The position numbers were made by a program, and so were the translations under genes. Positions 1 through 9,361 of a DNA stretch of 58,221 bases are shown piece by piece (the first letter of the stretch is position 1; each line of letters begins with the position of its first letter). The notes below the pieces were generated by a model. That model worked only from the letters and a program-made list of their open reading frames with translations. It was not told the origin of the DNA and did no database searches. This stretch comes from Ignavibacteriaceae bacterium (GTDB lineage: Bacteria; Bacteroidota; Ignavibacteria; Ignavibacteriales; Ignavibacteriaceae), in the NCBI GenBank assembly GCA_014860115.1, contig JACZKK010000067.1:1-58221 (forward strand), written 5' to 3'.

Positions 1-1909
1 GTGCATTTTCAAAATCATTATTTGTAACAATCGGAGTAGTTGAGTATCTCAAATCATAACTCACTATTCCAAGGAATGAAGAATCAAGCGGTGCTGTCCA
101 GTTAAGTGTAACAGAATTTGAAGTTGGCTCAAGCGCCGCCAAATCTGTAATCTGTGCTGGTGCTGTGCTGTCAGGAGTTATGCCCATTGTCAATAATGTT
201 GTGCAATCACCCATAATATTATATTGTTCCATCAGCTGTAAACCTTCACCAGTGCTTCCGCCCCAAAGATCCATTGCGTGCATCAATCCGTTAAAGCAGA
301 CTCCACCAACCGTCTGTTTTTGCCTGGTTGTTAAAAGCATCATTGCGTGATTCTGCATATCACACGGCGGAACCCAGCTTGCATTTGTAGATGCACCATA
401 AGCAGCAATAGCTCCTCTCGGATTATTCATATCACCGGTTCGTATCCATGCTTCTTCCATACATTCGCTTAAAGTAAAATTGCCGTTCACACAAGCAACA
501 TCAATTATAAATGGATTTTTATAACCGTTCGCGAGCTGATGAATGTTTGAATTACTGTAGCCCGTAGTGCTCCAGGAAGTTCCGGATCCATGTCCAATAT
601 AATTAATAATACTTCTGCCATTGTTAAGTGCATTAGTAACCTGCGATGCCGTTGCACCCGGATCGTATATCTGATCAACCTGCGTGAAGTACATATCGTT
701 TATAAGCATATCTCTCAGCAGGTTTGCACGCTGCCAGTCAGGCGGACTTCCTTCGTTGCTTGCAACACCGATACCTTTTAAATACCACGCTGCATCAGGA
801 CCTGTGTCTGGATATTTTTCATACCTTATCAACTTCCATAAAACATAATCAAGATTTGCTGCAGATGTTGGCGAAATTCTTGAAATAAAAGCATCAGGAT
901 AAGCATCACTGCCAGCGAGTTTAATATAGCAAGGATCTGAAGGTGCGCCTTCGGACACTCCGTAAATAGTTGGAATCTGGTTTGACTCTCCAACAAGAAT
1001 TATGAAAGTTAAACCTTCAGGAGAGTTGTAAAGATTTTGAATATAATTTTTAATTGCTGTTGAACCCGTTCCTGTTTGTGTTGGGTATTCAGCTAACAAA
1101 GTAGTGAGACCTCTTTCGACTTTCCAATTGTAAAACGGTGTTATATTACCTGCAAATGCAGTTGGATAGATTATCAGCAATCTGCCAGTCTCTTCAAGTG
1201 GGACATAATCAAATTCTCCGATTCCATAATTGATGAAGAGAGTTTTATAAACTTCATCGAAATCTTTATCTACTGCTTCAAGGGGATTATTCCTGAGGAA
1301 TGGATTTACTGCCTGCAAATTATAGTCGTTGAAAACTTCAACAACTATTCTTTTACAGATTTTTAATGTTCCTTCTGCAGGGTTGTATTGCATCGGATTA
1401 AACTGAATTGTCTGTCCACGTAAGTCGCGAACTATGTAAGGAACATCCAGCAAAATATTTTGCTCAGGATACCAGTTATTGGTTGTGTAGAATTCACTAA
1501 ACTCAAACGGAACTGAGTCGGGATCAATATTCCTTGTGAAATGTCCTTTAGATGGCATTACAGGTAGAGTTTCTTTCAACTCATATTCTGCATCAATGAT
1601 TGAATAATTTGTTGAAGCAAGATCTGGAATTACTATGCTTCTCCTGTCTGCCGGAAGCTGAGGTAATCCTCTTTCCATCAGAACAATGCTGCCAGGAATT
1701 TGATATTGTGAACATTCGGTTCCATTGACATCAACAGTGCGTTCATCATAAATAGTAAGAACATATTCAACTTTTGTGCTCTGAGATGTAACGCTCAGGA
1801 TATTTGTCTTTATTCCGCCATCGTTCAGCCACTGAGCAAACGAGGCTGATGGAATAAGAAGAATGAGCAATAGACAATAGATAGCTTTTCTATTAATACA
1901 AGATTTCAT
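1..1909 (-). CDS. Gingipain-like peptidase family C25, 3' end beyond the window
   Basis: Partial gene: it starts with ATG at 1909 and stays open to the window edge, giving at least 636 residues. The N-terminus is a signal peptide (basic MKSCINRK, a hydrophobic run LLLILLIP, then ASFAQ). A propeptide-like region follows, then a C25 catalytic domain. The catalytic histidine sits in YIGHGSG (His440, codon 590-592) and the catalytic cysteine in DVACVNG (Cys473, codon 491-493). Their 33-residue spacing equals that in the Porphyromonas gingipain RgpB. An FN3-like segment begins just before the edge. The family cleaves proteins outside the cell and is exported by type IX secretion; the sorting tail would lie off-window, so that part is inference. 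It follows the second C25 gene by 29 bp, so the two are probably one transcript. Its substrate is unknown. Confidence 0.88.
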   Translation of the reverse strand, partial: MKSCINRKAIYCLLLILLIPSASFAQWLNDGGIKTNILSVTSQSTKVEYVLTIYDERTVDVNGTECSQYQIPGSIVLMERGLPQLPADRRSIVIPDLASTNYSIIDAEYELKETLPVMPSKGHFTRNIDPDSVPFEFSEFYTTNNWYPEQNILLDVPYIVRDLRGQTIQFNPMQYNPAEGTLKICKRIVVEVFNDYNLQAVNPFLRNNPLEAVDKDFDEVYKTLFINYGIGEFDYVPLEETGRLLIIYPTAFAGNITPFYNWKVERGLTTLLAEYPTQTGTGSTAIKNYIQNLYNSPEGLTFIILVGESNQIPTIYGVSEGAPSDPCYIKLAGSDAYPDAFISRISPTSAANLDYVLWKLIRYEKYPDTGPDAAWYLKGIGVASNEGSPPDWQRANLLRDMLINDMYFTQVDQIYDPGATASQVTNALNNGRSIINYIGHGSGTSWSTTGYSNSNIHQLANGYKNPFIIDVACVNGNFTLSECMEEAWIRTGDMNNPRGAIAAYGASTNASWVPPCDMQNHAMMLLTTRQKQTVGGVCFNGLMHAMDLWGGSTGEGLQLMEQYNIMGDCTTLLTMGITPDSTAPAQITDLAALEPTSNSVTLNWTAPLDSSFLGIVSYDLRYSTTPIVTNNDFENA

Positions 1910-1938
1910 TTATCTCACCTGGTTATATGTGATTAAAA

Positions 1939-4932
1939 TTATTTTACTAATATCATTTTCTTAATTGATAAAAAGTTTTTCGATTCAAGTCGATACATAT
2001 AAACTCCGCTCGAAAGTTTCGCAGCATTGAATACAACTTCATATCTGCCGGCTTTCTGTTCACTGTTTACAAGTGAGGTTACTTCCTCGCCAAGCAGGTT
2101 GTAAACTGCTAACTTCACAAATCCGTCTTCTGATATTGAATATTTAATTGTAGTTGATGGATTAAATGGATTCGGATAGTTCTGCTCGAGTGCATAAACT
2201 AACGGGATCTCAACTTCAACATTCACTTCATCTGAATATGTGAATGTTCCATTATAATCTACCTGCTTAAGGCGATAAGTGTAATTACCAGTTTCAAGCT
2301 TTGAATCCACAAATGAATATGATTTTGGTTCGGTGGTTGTTCCGAATCCTGCAACATATCCTATCTGCTCAAATGAACTGCCAGCATTCATTCTTTCAAT
2401 TTCAAATCCCTGATTATTCGTTTCGGTTGCTGTTCTCCAGATAAGTTCTACATCAATACCCTTAGATCCTGCTGTAAATGATATCAGCTCTACCGGAACA
2501 ATGTAGCCAAGAGTCAGGTTATCCCAATAAATATTATCGTTGTTAAACGAGTTTCCGACAAATTTAATTTCTATTTGTGTGTTCTGTGAACCTGAAGCCG
2601 GAGTAGTGAATGATCCGGAAATTATAGTTGGTCCAACATTTCCCGTCGCATCAGCTTGACTATAAAGAGGTGTGGTTGTGGCTCCGCCATCATAAGTAAC
2701 AGAAACCGAAACTGTTCCGCTTGGATTTGCATACCAATCAAAAAAGTAGTTAAAAGAATAATTTATTTCTTTGTTTTCTGGTAAAGGTATAACGACCGAT
2801 CTCATTTTTGTTTCACCGTTAAATGATGGTGTCCAGCTCATTCTTAATTCTGGGGGAGTTCCACCTGCACTTGCAGAACTGTTTGCAGACCAGTTTGTGA
2901 GTCCCAATGGTCCCAATATAGTCCAGTTACTTAAATCAGGAAATGGTTCAACCCACTGAAATAAATTCGGATCCTGAATTGTTGTAAATTTCCAAATAGA
3001 GCCTGGCACAGAGCAGGTATCATTCTTCCCGACAATCTGCCAACCATAAGTGGTAGAGTATTCCAATGGCTCAAAAGCCGCCAGTGATAATGATGTAATT
3101 GGTGCGCCGCTATAAACTTGAGTAAGGCTTCCAGTTTCCCCAAACCAAACTTCAATTTGTGTTGCACCTGCACCATTTGTCCATGTTGCTGTGTTGCCGG
3201 TAATTGGAATATCTGTTGCACTATTTGCAGGGTTTGGATTTGCTGGTGGATCAATGGGACAAGGTGGACCCATTTCAATAACCGGCATTGATGGATCGCC
3301 CATCAAGTTATACATTTCAAGATATCGCAGCATTGTACTTCCCTGTGTAACTCCGCCACCATAGTGATTCACCAAATAAATTTTTCCCATATCAAACATC
3401 GGAGTAACTCTTGTAAGCCCATCTTCAAACATAGCTTTGATCAATCGTCTTTCAAGAATATCATCTTCATCCCAGTATGAGTTCACGGAAGATCCGTAAA
3501 ACGTGGAAGCACCGTTATCTGTCCGCAGCCAGGTTTCACCAAAACATTCTGTAAGATGATATGAGCCGGTTACACACGCAAAAGAATAAACATACGGATA
3601 CCATGTATTTGTTAAGTCTCTTACCTGCTGCTGGCTTAAAACAGGTCCATCTGCCCAGGAATATTCTGATCCGTGTCCGGAGTAAATGGCAAAAATCTGG
3701 TTATCGTTTAAAGCGTTGATCAACTGTTGTGTTGTTGCGCCATAAGTATACGTATATAGTTTAAGATTAGTATAGCTGGCTGGTTCAAAATACTGGTTGA
3801 TAATAAAATTGTGTGTCCCTTCCGTTATCTGCCAGTTATCAGTTGAGGACATATAAATATTTTTCTTTGTTAATGTGCCGATAAGATTTTCCATATAAAG
3901 AGATTTGTTTATTGCATTCTGTAGCTCTGCAGCATTAGCAATTGAAAATCTCCCTATAAAAGCATCAGCAAAATAATCTGTGCCTTCAAGCTGAACATAA
4001 TTAAGATCCGTTTTAGGCGAGCCTTCACCCGTGCCGGTCCATGCTGGAATTTGTGCAACATCCCCAACCAGCAAAATATATTCTGGTTTAGTTGCCGGAT
4101 TATTGTATCTGGCTTGAATAAAACTTTTTATAGTAGTTGTTGTCGTTCCGGTAACTGTGGTGTTGAACATGTCAACTTCAAAACCTTTGCTGATTTTATG
4201 AGTGACAAACTGCTGCATACCGGTTTCAAAAGTCGGGTCTGTTATAATAAGATATTTTGACGCAGCCCGAAAAGATGTTCCTTCATAATTTACAAATACA
4301 CTTCCCAGATACTGATTTAATGAGGGTGATTTATCAGCTACGGGTGTGATTTGGTGGTTAAGCAAAATATCAACCGAGCCATTACTAATTGCAACCAGCT
4401 TATCCTCAACCGGATTATATCTGAAAGGATAAAGTGTAATAGTTACACCTTTTATTCCGGCAATAATAAACGGCTCCGAAACATTAACGAATGGTTGTTC
4501 CGGATTGCCAGCCGAATTGTAGTACTCATTATTAATAGTAAATGGTCTTTCATCGATAGGTCTTGACTTTTCCCACGGCATCTGGAATGGATATATTTTG
4601 TTTTTAATTATCCTCTCTGAAGCGAAAATGTTTTTTATTTCATATCCTGGCTGACTTTCTGCATTCGAAATAAAAAGATTAAATGATATTGATGGAAGTT
4701 CAGGCAAACCAACTTCCGATGTGACGCCATAATCAGGAACAGTTATTCTAAGATATTCATTACCCGCTGCAGATACTTGTTCAATCTGATAATCAGGCAG
4801 GTTAAAATTAATGTGATAGCCCTGTGCTGTTTTTGTAAGACTAACCCCATCAGGGACGAATGCAAGAGAGAAACCTGACATCGAAATTAAAGCAACAAAT
4901 AAAAGTGATAAGAAACAGTATAAGTTTTTCAT
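1939..4932 (-). CDS. Gingipain-like peptidase family C25 with T9SS sorting domain
   Basis: A 997-residue secreted cysteine protease. Residues 1-25 are a signal peptide. After a propeptide-like region the C25 domain carries YSGHGSEYSW (His420) and SFACVTG (Cys453), again 33 residues apart as in gingipains. Next come an Ig/FN3-like domain (about 590-690), a jelly-roll or adhesin-like domain (about 695-830), the VELISFTA-type module frequent in T9SS cargo, and a type A C-terminal sorting domain (about 910-997) with NYPNPFNPSTTI and SSGVYMYRLES. Known of the family: export through the outer membrane by the type IX system and attachment or release at the cell surface. A Shine-Dalgarno GGGG lies six bases before the ATG. 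It is the first gene of the pair. Gene and function class are secure; the substrate is not known. Confidence 0.93.
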   Translation of the reverse strand: MKNLYCFLSLLFVALISMSGFSLAFVPDGVSLTKTAQGYHINFNLPDYQIEQVSAAGNEYLRITVPDYGVTSEVGLPELPSISFNLFISNAESQPGYEIKNIFASERIIKNKIYPFQMPWEKSRPIDERPFTINNEYYNSAGNPEQPFVNVSEPFIIAGIKGVTITLYPFRYNPVEDKLVAISNGSVDILLNHQITPVADKSPSLNQYLGSVFVNYEGTSFRAASKYLIITDPTFETGMQQFVTHKISKGFEVDMFNTTVTGTTTTTIKSFIQARYNNPATKPEYILLVGDVAQIPAWTGTGEGSPKTDLNYVQLEGTDYFADAFIGRFSIANAAELQNAINKSLYMENLIGTLTKKNIYMSSTDNWQITEGTHNFIINQYFEPASYTNLKLYTYTYGATTQQLINALNDNQIFAIYSGHGSEYSWADGPVLSQQQVRDLTNTWYPYVYSFACVTGSYHLTECFGETWLRTDNGASTFYGSSVNSYWDEDDILERRLIKAMFEDGLTRVTPMFDMGKIYLVNHYGGGVTQGSTMLRYLEMYNLMGDPSMPVIEMGPPCPIDPPANPNPANSATDIPITGNTATWTNGAGATQIEVWFGETGSLTQVYSGAPITSLSLAAFEPLEYSTTYGWQIVGKNDTCSVPGSIWKFTTIQDPNLFQWVEPFPDLSNWTILGPLGLTNWSANSSASAGGTPPELRMSWTPSFNGETKMRSVVIPLPENKEINYSFNYFFDWYANPSGTVSVSVTYDGGATTTPLYSQADATGNVGPTIISGSFTTPASGSQNTQIEIKFVGNSFNNDNIYWDNLTLGYIVPVELISFTAGSKGIDVELIWRTATETNNQGFEIERMNAGSSFEQIGYVAGFGTTTEPKSYSFVDSKLETGNYTYRLKQVDYNGTFTYSDEVNVEVEIPLVYALEQNYPNPFNPSTTIKYSISEDGFVKLAVYNLLGEEVTSLVNSEQKAGRYEVVFNAAKLSSGVYMYRLESKNFLSIKKMILVK

Positions 4933-5294
4933 AATAACCCCAAATGAAGATTGGATAAAAAAGATGAGTAAAACATTTAATTTAAATTCGCCTATTAGAT
5001 AGTTTATCTAAAATGTGTTTGTAAAATTAAATCATTAAAACCTTATATCTCTGTTTAATCGACAATAGTTGTCTGTGATGAAATATTTTTGATGTCATCT
5101 AAAGCACCAATCACATAGATAGTGCCTGCAAATAATAACCCTAATTTAGCTGCTAACTAATGGTTTTATTAATAACAAATTTTTTTGAGAGAAATTTTTT
5201 CAAATTGATACGAATAGATGACCACCATTAAAAATATCTTTCGAGAGTCTCTTTTAATCCATGTTTATAATACTTCTTAAAAAGAGTTATAGTT
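4933..5294. other. Intergenic region upstream of the C25 protease pair
   Basis: No gene seen in 362 bp of AT-rich sequence. Reading leftward, a weak sigma-70-like pair is present: TTTACA (5020-5025) and TATCTA (4996-5001) with an 18-base spacer, about 65 bases before the protease ATG. This would be the natural place for the protease promoter, but the match is poor. The part next to 5295 lies downstream of the hybrid kinase, and I found no convincing terminator there. Confidence 0.4.
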
Positions 5295-6782
5295 TTATAC
5301 TGACTTAAGAGAGGAGGGCAAGAAAATTCTGAATGTAGTTCCGCTGCCGAATTCTGATTCAACTTCAATCTTTCCTGAGTAGGAATCAACTATGCGTTTT
5401 ACGATTGACAGACCAAGTCCTGTTCCGCTGATTGATTTAGTGAGCTCATTTTTTGCACGGAAGAATTCAGAAAATAATTTTTTCTTCTCTTCAGGTTTCA
5501 GCCCGATGCCCGTGTCTTTTATTTCAGTTATCAGGTAGTCCTCTGATTTTGAAATGGAAATCGAGACAGATCCGTTCTCTTTGTTGTACTTGATTGCGTT
5601 GCTGATGAAGTTTGTGAAGAGTCTATTAATTTCATCATAATCTGCTTTGATACAGGCAGCATCGCTTTCACAATTCAGTGAAACCGAAATTCCCTTTTTA
5701 TTAATTTCAACCTGGAATAGTTCAATTACGGACTTTATAATTTCTTCAACACAAACCTGCTTAATTTCGCGCCTTACTGTTTTCATTTCCATTCTTGAGA
5801 TATCGAGCAGGTCGTTCACCATTTTCAGCAGACCGTCAAGTCTTAACTGCGAGCGGAGAATGTAATCTTTCTGCTGTTCATTTGAAATTTTTATTTTATC
5901 ATCGGTGATCAGATTGAGGAAACCATAAACAGCAGCTATCGGTGCTTTAAGTTCGTGTGATACCATTGAAACGAACTGCGACTTGAGCTGCTCAATCTTT
6001 TTCAGTGCGGTAATGTTCCTGATTACAACAACAACTCCTGCAAGTGAATTATCGGGATGAGGAACAGGCGATGCAGTTGCTTCGACAAACAATTCTCCCT
6101 GCAGTTTCATTTCGATCTGTGAAGAATATGAGCTGGGCTGATACTCTTCCTTGCTGAGAATTTTATTGATCAGCCCGACAATTTCAGGATGAAGTCTGCC
6201 GATTATTTTTTCTTCAATATGAATTGATATAAGATCAAGAAGCTTAAGTGCTGCGGGGTTGTAAAGAACTGCTTCGCCAGCTTTATTTATTACAAGCACA
6301 CCATCGCTGATCGAGTTGATGATTGTGTTGAGTCTCGTTTTTTCAAATGCAACTTCGAGGAGACGTTCTTCCCTTTCCTTGCGCCATTTATCTGCTTCAA
6401 CATAAAGCAGTCTTGTCTGGTAGCCTTCTTTCAGATTCTGAATTAATTCTTCGGGAGGAAATGGTTTTGGAATGTAGCCCGTAGCACCAAGTCGTGTTGC
6501 TTCGACTGCAGTTTCATAGCTTGCATACGCAGTTGCGATATAGCAGACAGTGTGCGGGAATTTCTTTTTAATCTGTTTCAGAACTTCAATGCCGTCAACG
6601 TCAGGCATTTTTAAATCAATTACAGCAAGATCGAATTCTGTTTCAGTTCCAAGCTTGATGCCTTCGGTTCCGTTTTCTGCTTCCGTCACTTCATAGTCTT
6701 CCATTTCAAGCAAACGCTTTACACCGGTGCGTAATGCTCTTTCATCGTCAACAACTAGAACTTTTGGTTTGTATTCAATCAT
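5295..6782 (-). CDS. Hybrid response regulator / PAS / histidine kinase
   Basis: A 495-residue cytoplasmic signalling protein. A receiver domain (about 7-120) keeps the acid pair Asp12-Asp13, phospho-acceptor Asp56 (VIDLKMP), Thr84 and Lys106. A PAS domain (about 150-258) follows, then a HisKA domain with phospho-accepting His276 in VSHELKAP, and a HATPase domain with N, G1 and G2 boxes (NAIKYN, DTGIGL, GTGLGLSI). There are no membrane segments and no DNA-binding output. It is the last gene of the hydrogenase operon, after the single receiver, separated by a 76-bp palindromic repeat. The receiver probably takes phosphate from another kinase, perhaps the HsfB-like sensor upstream, and controls this kinase. 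That relay is inference. No target regulator is visible in the window. Confidence 0.9.
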   Translation of the reverse strand: MIEYKPKVLVVDDERALRTGVKRLLEMEDYEVTEAENGTEGIKLGTETEFDLAVIDLKMPDVDGIEVLKQIKKKFPHTVCYIATAYASYETAVEATRLGATGYIPKPFPPEELIQNLKEGYQTRLLYVEADKWRKEREERLLEVAFEKTRLNTIINSISDGVLVINKAGEAVLYNPAALKLLDLISIHIEEKIIGRLHPEIVGLINKILSKEEYQPSSYSSQIEMKLQGELFVEATASPVPHPDNSLAGVVVVIRNITALKKIEQLKSQFVSMVSHELKAPIAAVYGFLNLITDDKIKISNEQQKDYILRSQLRLDGLLKMVNDLLDISRMEMKTVRREIKQVCVEEIIKSVIELFQVEINKKGISVSLNCESDAACIKADYDEINRLFTNFISNAIKYNKENGSVSISISKSEDYLITEIKDTGIGLKPEEKKKLFSEFFRAKNELTKSISGTGLGLSIVKRIVDSYSGKIEVESEFGSGTTFRIFLPSSLKSV

Positions 6783-6794
6783 AGAATTGTTTTT

Positions 6795-6858
6795 TCTTTG
6801 AGTCTTGGTGCCTTAGTGGCAAAAAAAAGGATCGCCACAAAGTCTCAAAGACACAAAG
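6795..6858. repeat. Imperfect inverted repeat filling the gap between two signalling genes
   Basis: The left arm (6795-6820) is the imperfect complement of the right arm (834-858 of the same kilobase), with a purine-rich loop between. The arms contain GCCACAAAG, TCTCAAAG and ACACAAAG units. The right arm ends on the base before the stop codon of the receiver gene, so almost the whole gap is repeat. A related element lies at 9276-9360. Such CCACTAAG/ACACAAAG palindromes are common dispersed repeats in Bacteroidetes-like genomes (general knowledge). Confidence 0.7.
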
Positions 6859-7266
6859 TTATTTTTCTTTCAATTCAAAAAAACTCTCCAGCTTCTGAAC
6901 AAACTCATCAAGAACAACGGGCTTGTTGATAATTGCATCTGCTTTTATCCATTCCTTCTCTTCGCTCGTAGAAGCACTGAATTTAAATCCTGTTTCATAC
7001 GTTGCAGAAGTAAGAATAAATACGGGAATATGTTTTCCGTGCTCATCTCTCTTGATCCTGTAGCAAAGTATAAAGCCCGAATCGTGCTCTTCCATAATCA
7101 AGTCAACAACTGCTGCGTCCGGTTTGGATTTTCTGAATTGTTCCCATCCTTCTTTTGAACTGTTTGCAGTTATAACTTCATAGCCTTTGGATTCAATTAA
7201 AATTTTATTTTGTTCAAGAAGATCAAGGTCGTCATCGACTAATAAAATTTTCTTTTTATCTGTCAT
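6859..7266 (-). CDS. Stand-alone response regulator receiver protein
   Basis: A 135-residue single receiver domain and nothing else. Visible are the acidic triad Asp11-Asp12-Asp13, phospho-acceptor Asp55 (AVVDLIM), the LTSAT switch threonine/serine region and a conserved lysine in INKPV. An acidic and lysine-rich insert of about 15 residues precedes that last lysine, longer than in CheY-type proteins. The start codon overlaps the stop of the HsfB-like sensor kinase by 4 bp (ATGA-type coupling), so the two are very probably a kinase-regulator pair. With no output domain it must act by protein contact or pass phosphate on, for example to the hybrid kinase downstream (inference). Confidence 0.92.
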   Translation of the reverse strand: MTDKKKILLVDDDLDLLEQNKILIESKGYEVITANSSKEGWEQFRKSKPDAAVVDLIMEEHDSGFILCYRIKRDEHGKHIPVFILTSATYETGFKFSASTSEEKEWIKADAIINKPVVLDEFVQKLESFFELKEK

Positions 7267-9272
7267 AATGCTATCGCTCCTTCAAATATTTCGTTATTCT
7301 GATATGTCTGATGTTTTGGTAAAGTAATCTTAAAAGTTGTTCCTTTTCCTGTTTCGGTTGTGAAAATAATATTTCCTTTGTGCATTTTAATTATACCGTA
7401 AGAAATTGCAAGACCAAGTCCTGTTCCCTTTCCAATATTTTTTGTTGTGAAGAACGGAGTAAATACTTTATTCTGATTTTCTTTTGGTATTCCATTACCG
7501 GTATCGGAAAACTCGATAATAAAATTATTCTTGTCTGACGATATATTGATTCTAAGTTCCTTCTTCTCGCTTTCGCTCATCGCTTCGCAGGCATTTTTAA
7601 TTACATTGATGAAAACCTGTTTGAGCTGATCTTCATCGCCGGTTATTTTGTATCCGTTTTTTAAAATGTTAAACTTAAAATCAAAACTCCTGTAATCTGA
7701 ATCGAACGTAAAAGGTCGCAGTATTTCGGTGATTGATTCCGTTAAGTCAAATTCAGTTAGCTTGAGTTTTCCCTGGCGTGCAAAGTTCAAGAGATTTGAT
7801 ACAATATTTTTACATCGGTTCGCTTCTTCAACAATCAATTCAAGATCCTGAGTCTTCTGGTCTTCGTTATAAATCTTTTCGAGATCACGTTTCAGCATTG
7901 ATGCATAAAGTAAAATCGTTCCCAGCGGATTATTGATCTCGTGTGCAACACCTGCTGCAAGTTGACCAATTGATGCAAGCTTTTCAGCAACACGCAGTTG
8001 TTCCTGAGTATCACTTAAGTTGTCATAAGCATTTTTTAATTCATCAATCAAATAAGGAAGACACATTTCCTTTTCAGCAAGATCTTTTGCAATCGCAACA
8101 GCATATTCTCTGCAGGTAGCATAACCGCAGGCACCGCAGTTCAGTTCATCCTTCGGAGAGAATTTTTTTGTCTGTGCGAGTATCTCTTTAATTTTATCTT
8201 CAGTCGGATATGGTCTCCGCTGGTTATCAATTTTAAAATTCCTAACAATATTGAGCTTCCTTGCGTTGTAAAGGTTACTCTTCCATACTCTTCGGTCAAC
8301 AGTATTTAGTTTTTCATTTATGTAATTGATTACTTTCTCTCTTCGTGCATAATAGTTGAGTGTTGTGTCAATCGCAGGTCCGCTTATGCATCCTTCACAG
8401 AAAAGAATATCAGTAAACTTTGCATTAATATGATTTTGAGCAATCTCTTCAATTATCTCAAGAACTTTTTTCTTCCCCTCAACAACAATTATATCTTTTT
8501 CAAGAATATCGTCTGCAACATCTGTAGTTTTCAGCAAGCCTCCTGCGAGCGGATAAGCTTTACCCATCATCGCATAAGGACCGTCGAATTCACTCTCTCC
8601 AAGTTCATCAATAATAATTGACTGCTGCTCAAACATTTCTTTAAGTTCAGTGAAAGTAAGAACAGAATCAATTACACCGGTAACTTCAGGATCCTGTGCT
8701 TCGTGTTTTTTTGCAACACAGGGACCAATGAATACAATTTTAACATCTTCATCCTGATTCTGCCTGAGGTATCTGCCGAGTGCAATCATCGGGGAAACTA
8801 CTTTTGCGAGATTTGGAACAAGTTCAGCATAATATTTCTGAATAAAGCTGACTACCGCAGGACAAGCAGAGCTGATAATAGTCTTTTCTGTCTCGCTACT
8901 TATTACATCCATGTAATTGTTGGCGATCAGATCAGCACCGAAAGCTGTCTCAATTACCTTTGTAAAGCCAAGTTTTTTAAGTGCTGTCGGAACTTTCCTG
9001 TAATTATCCGGGAAAGAAGCAGCAAACGACGGAGCAACAATTGCAACAGCATTATTTGTTGCAAGTAGTTCGTAAGTAATATCCACCTCGGAAAAGATTT
9101 GCTTTGCATCCTGCGAACAAACTTTTACACAATGACCGCAGGCAATGCATCGCTCTTCAATTACCTGTGCCTGTGCATCGATGACTTTTATAGCTGATGC
9201 TGGACATTCTCTTACACAAGAGTAACATCTCTTACATCTGTCTGATATTGTTGTTACAATTGCCTGGTTCAT
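7263..9272 (-). CDS. [FeFe]-hydrogenase-derived iron-sulfur sensor histidine kinase (HsfB-like)
   Basis: A 669-residue fusion. Residues 1-55 hold a 2x[4Fe-4S] ferredoxin (Cys13/16/19/23 and Cys42/45/48/52). Residues about 75-310 are an [FeFe]-hydrogenase large-subunit domain. Residues about 375-405 form a four-cysteine FeS domain (Cys379/382/387/404, CGACGYATC). The C-terminal third is a HisKA domain with His444 (VAHEINNP) and a HATPase domain (NACEAM, DTGNGI, GTGLGLAI). The H-cluster motifs are altered. L1 reads SSACPA (Cys137 kept, proton-shuttle Cys replaced by Ala136), L2 PCVAKKHE is intact, and L3 reads FCEGCISGP (CxxC instead of CxxxC). It is therefore probably a redox or H2 sensor rather than an enzyme, as proposed for HsfB-type proteins. 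It lies between hydA and a coupled receiver. Confidence 0.88.
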   Translation of the reverse strand: MNQAIVTTISDRCKRCYSCVRECPASAIKVIDAQAQVIEERCIACGHCVKVCSQDAKQIFSEVDITYELLATNNAVAIVAPSFAASFPDNYRKVPTALKKLGFTKVIETAFGADLIANNYMDVISSETEKTIISSACPAVVSFIQKYYAELVPNLAKVVSPMIALGRYLRQNQDEDVKIVFIGPCVAKKHEAQDPEVTGVIDSVLTFTELKEMFEQQSIIIDELGESEFDGPYAMMGKAYPLAGGLLKTTDVADDILEKDIIVVEGKKKVLEIIEEIAQNHINAKFTDILFCEGCISGPAIDTTLNYYARREKVINYINEKLNTVDRRVWKSNLYNARKLNIVRNFKIDNQRRPYPTEDKIKEILAQTKKFSPKDELNCGACGYATCREYAVAIAKDLAEKEMCLPYLIDELKNAYDNLSDTQEQLRVAEKLASIGQLAAGVAHEINNPLGTILLYASMLKRDLEKIYNEDQKTQDLELIVEEANRCKNIVSNLLNFARQGKLKLTEFDLTESITEILRPFTFDSDYRSFDFKFNILKNGYKITGDEDQLKQVFINVIKNACEAMSESEKKELRINISSDKNNFIIEFSDTGNGIPKENQNKVFTPFFTTKNIGKGTGLGLAISYGIIKMHKGNIIFTTETGKGTTFKITLPKHQTYQNNEIFEGAIAL

Positions 9273-9275
9273 TTT

Positions 9276-9360
9276 TCTTCTTAGTGTTACTTTGTGCTCT
9301 TAGTGACCTAGTGGTGAAAAAAGAGATTTACCACTAAGACACTTAGGACACTAAGATTCA
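9276..9360. repeat. Imperfect inverted repeat filling the hydA-sensor gap
   Basis: The intergenic segment folds on itself. The left part has TTAGTGACCTAGTGGTG and the right part TACCACTAAGACACTTAG, with further CACTAAG units outside them. It is related in sequence to the repeat at 6795-6858 and occupies essentially the whole space between the hydA stop and the start of the sensor kinase. Confidence 0.7.
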
Positions 9361-9361
9361 C

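Noticed and set aside
2931-3278. A 115-codon open frame inside the C25 protease gene
   Set aside because: It is another frame of the protease and is rich in Gln, His and Leu with no signature; a shadow of Thr/Asn-rich codons.
7263-9272. Calling the HsfB-like protein a second hydrogenase enzyme
   Set aside because: Fusion to a histidine kinase, loss of the proton-shuttle cysteine and changed L3 motif all speak for sensing.
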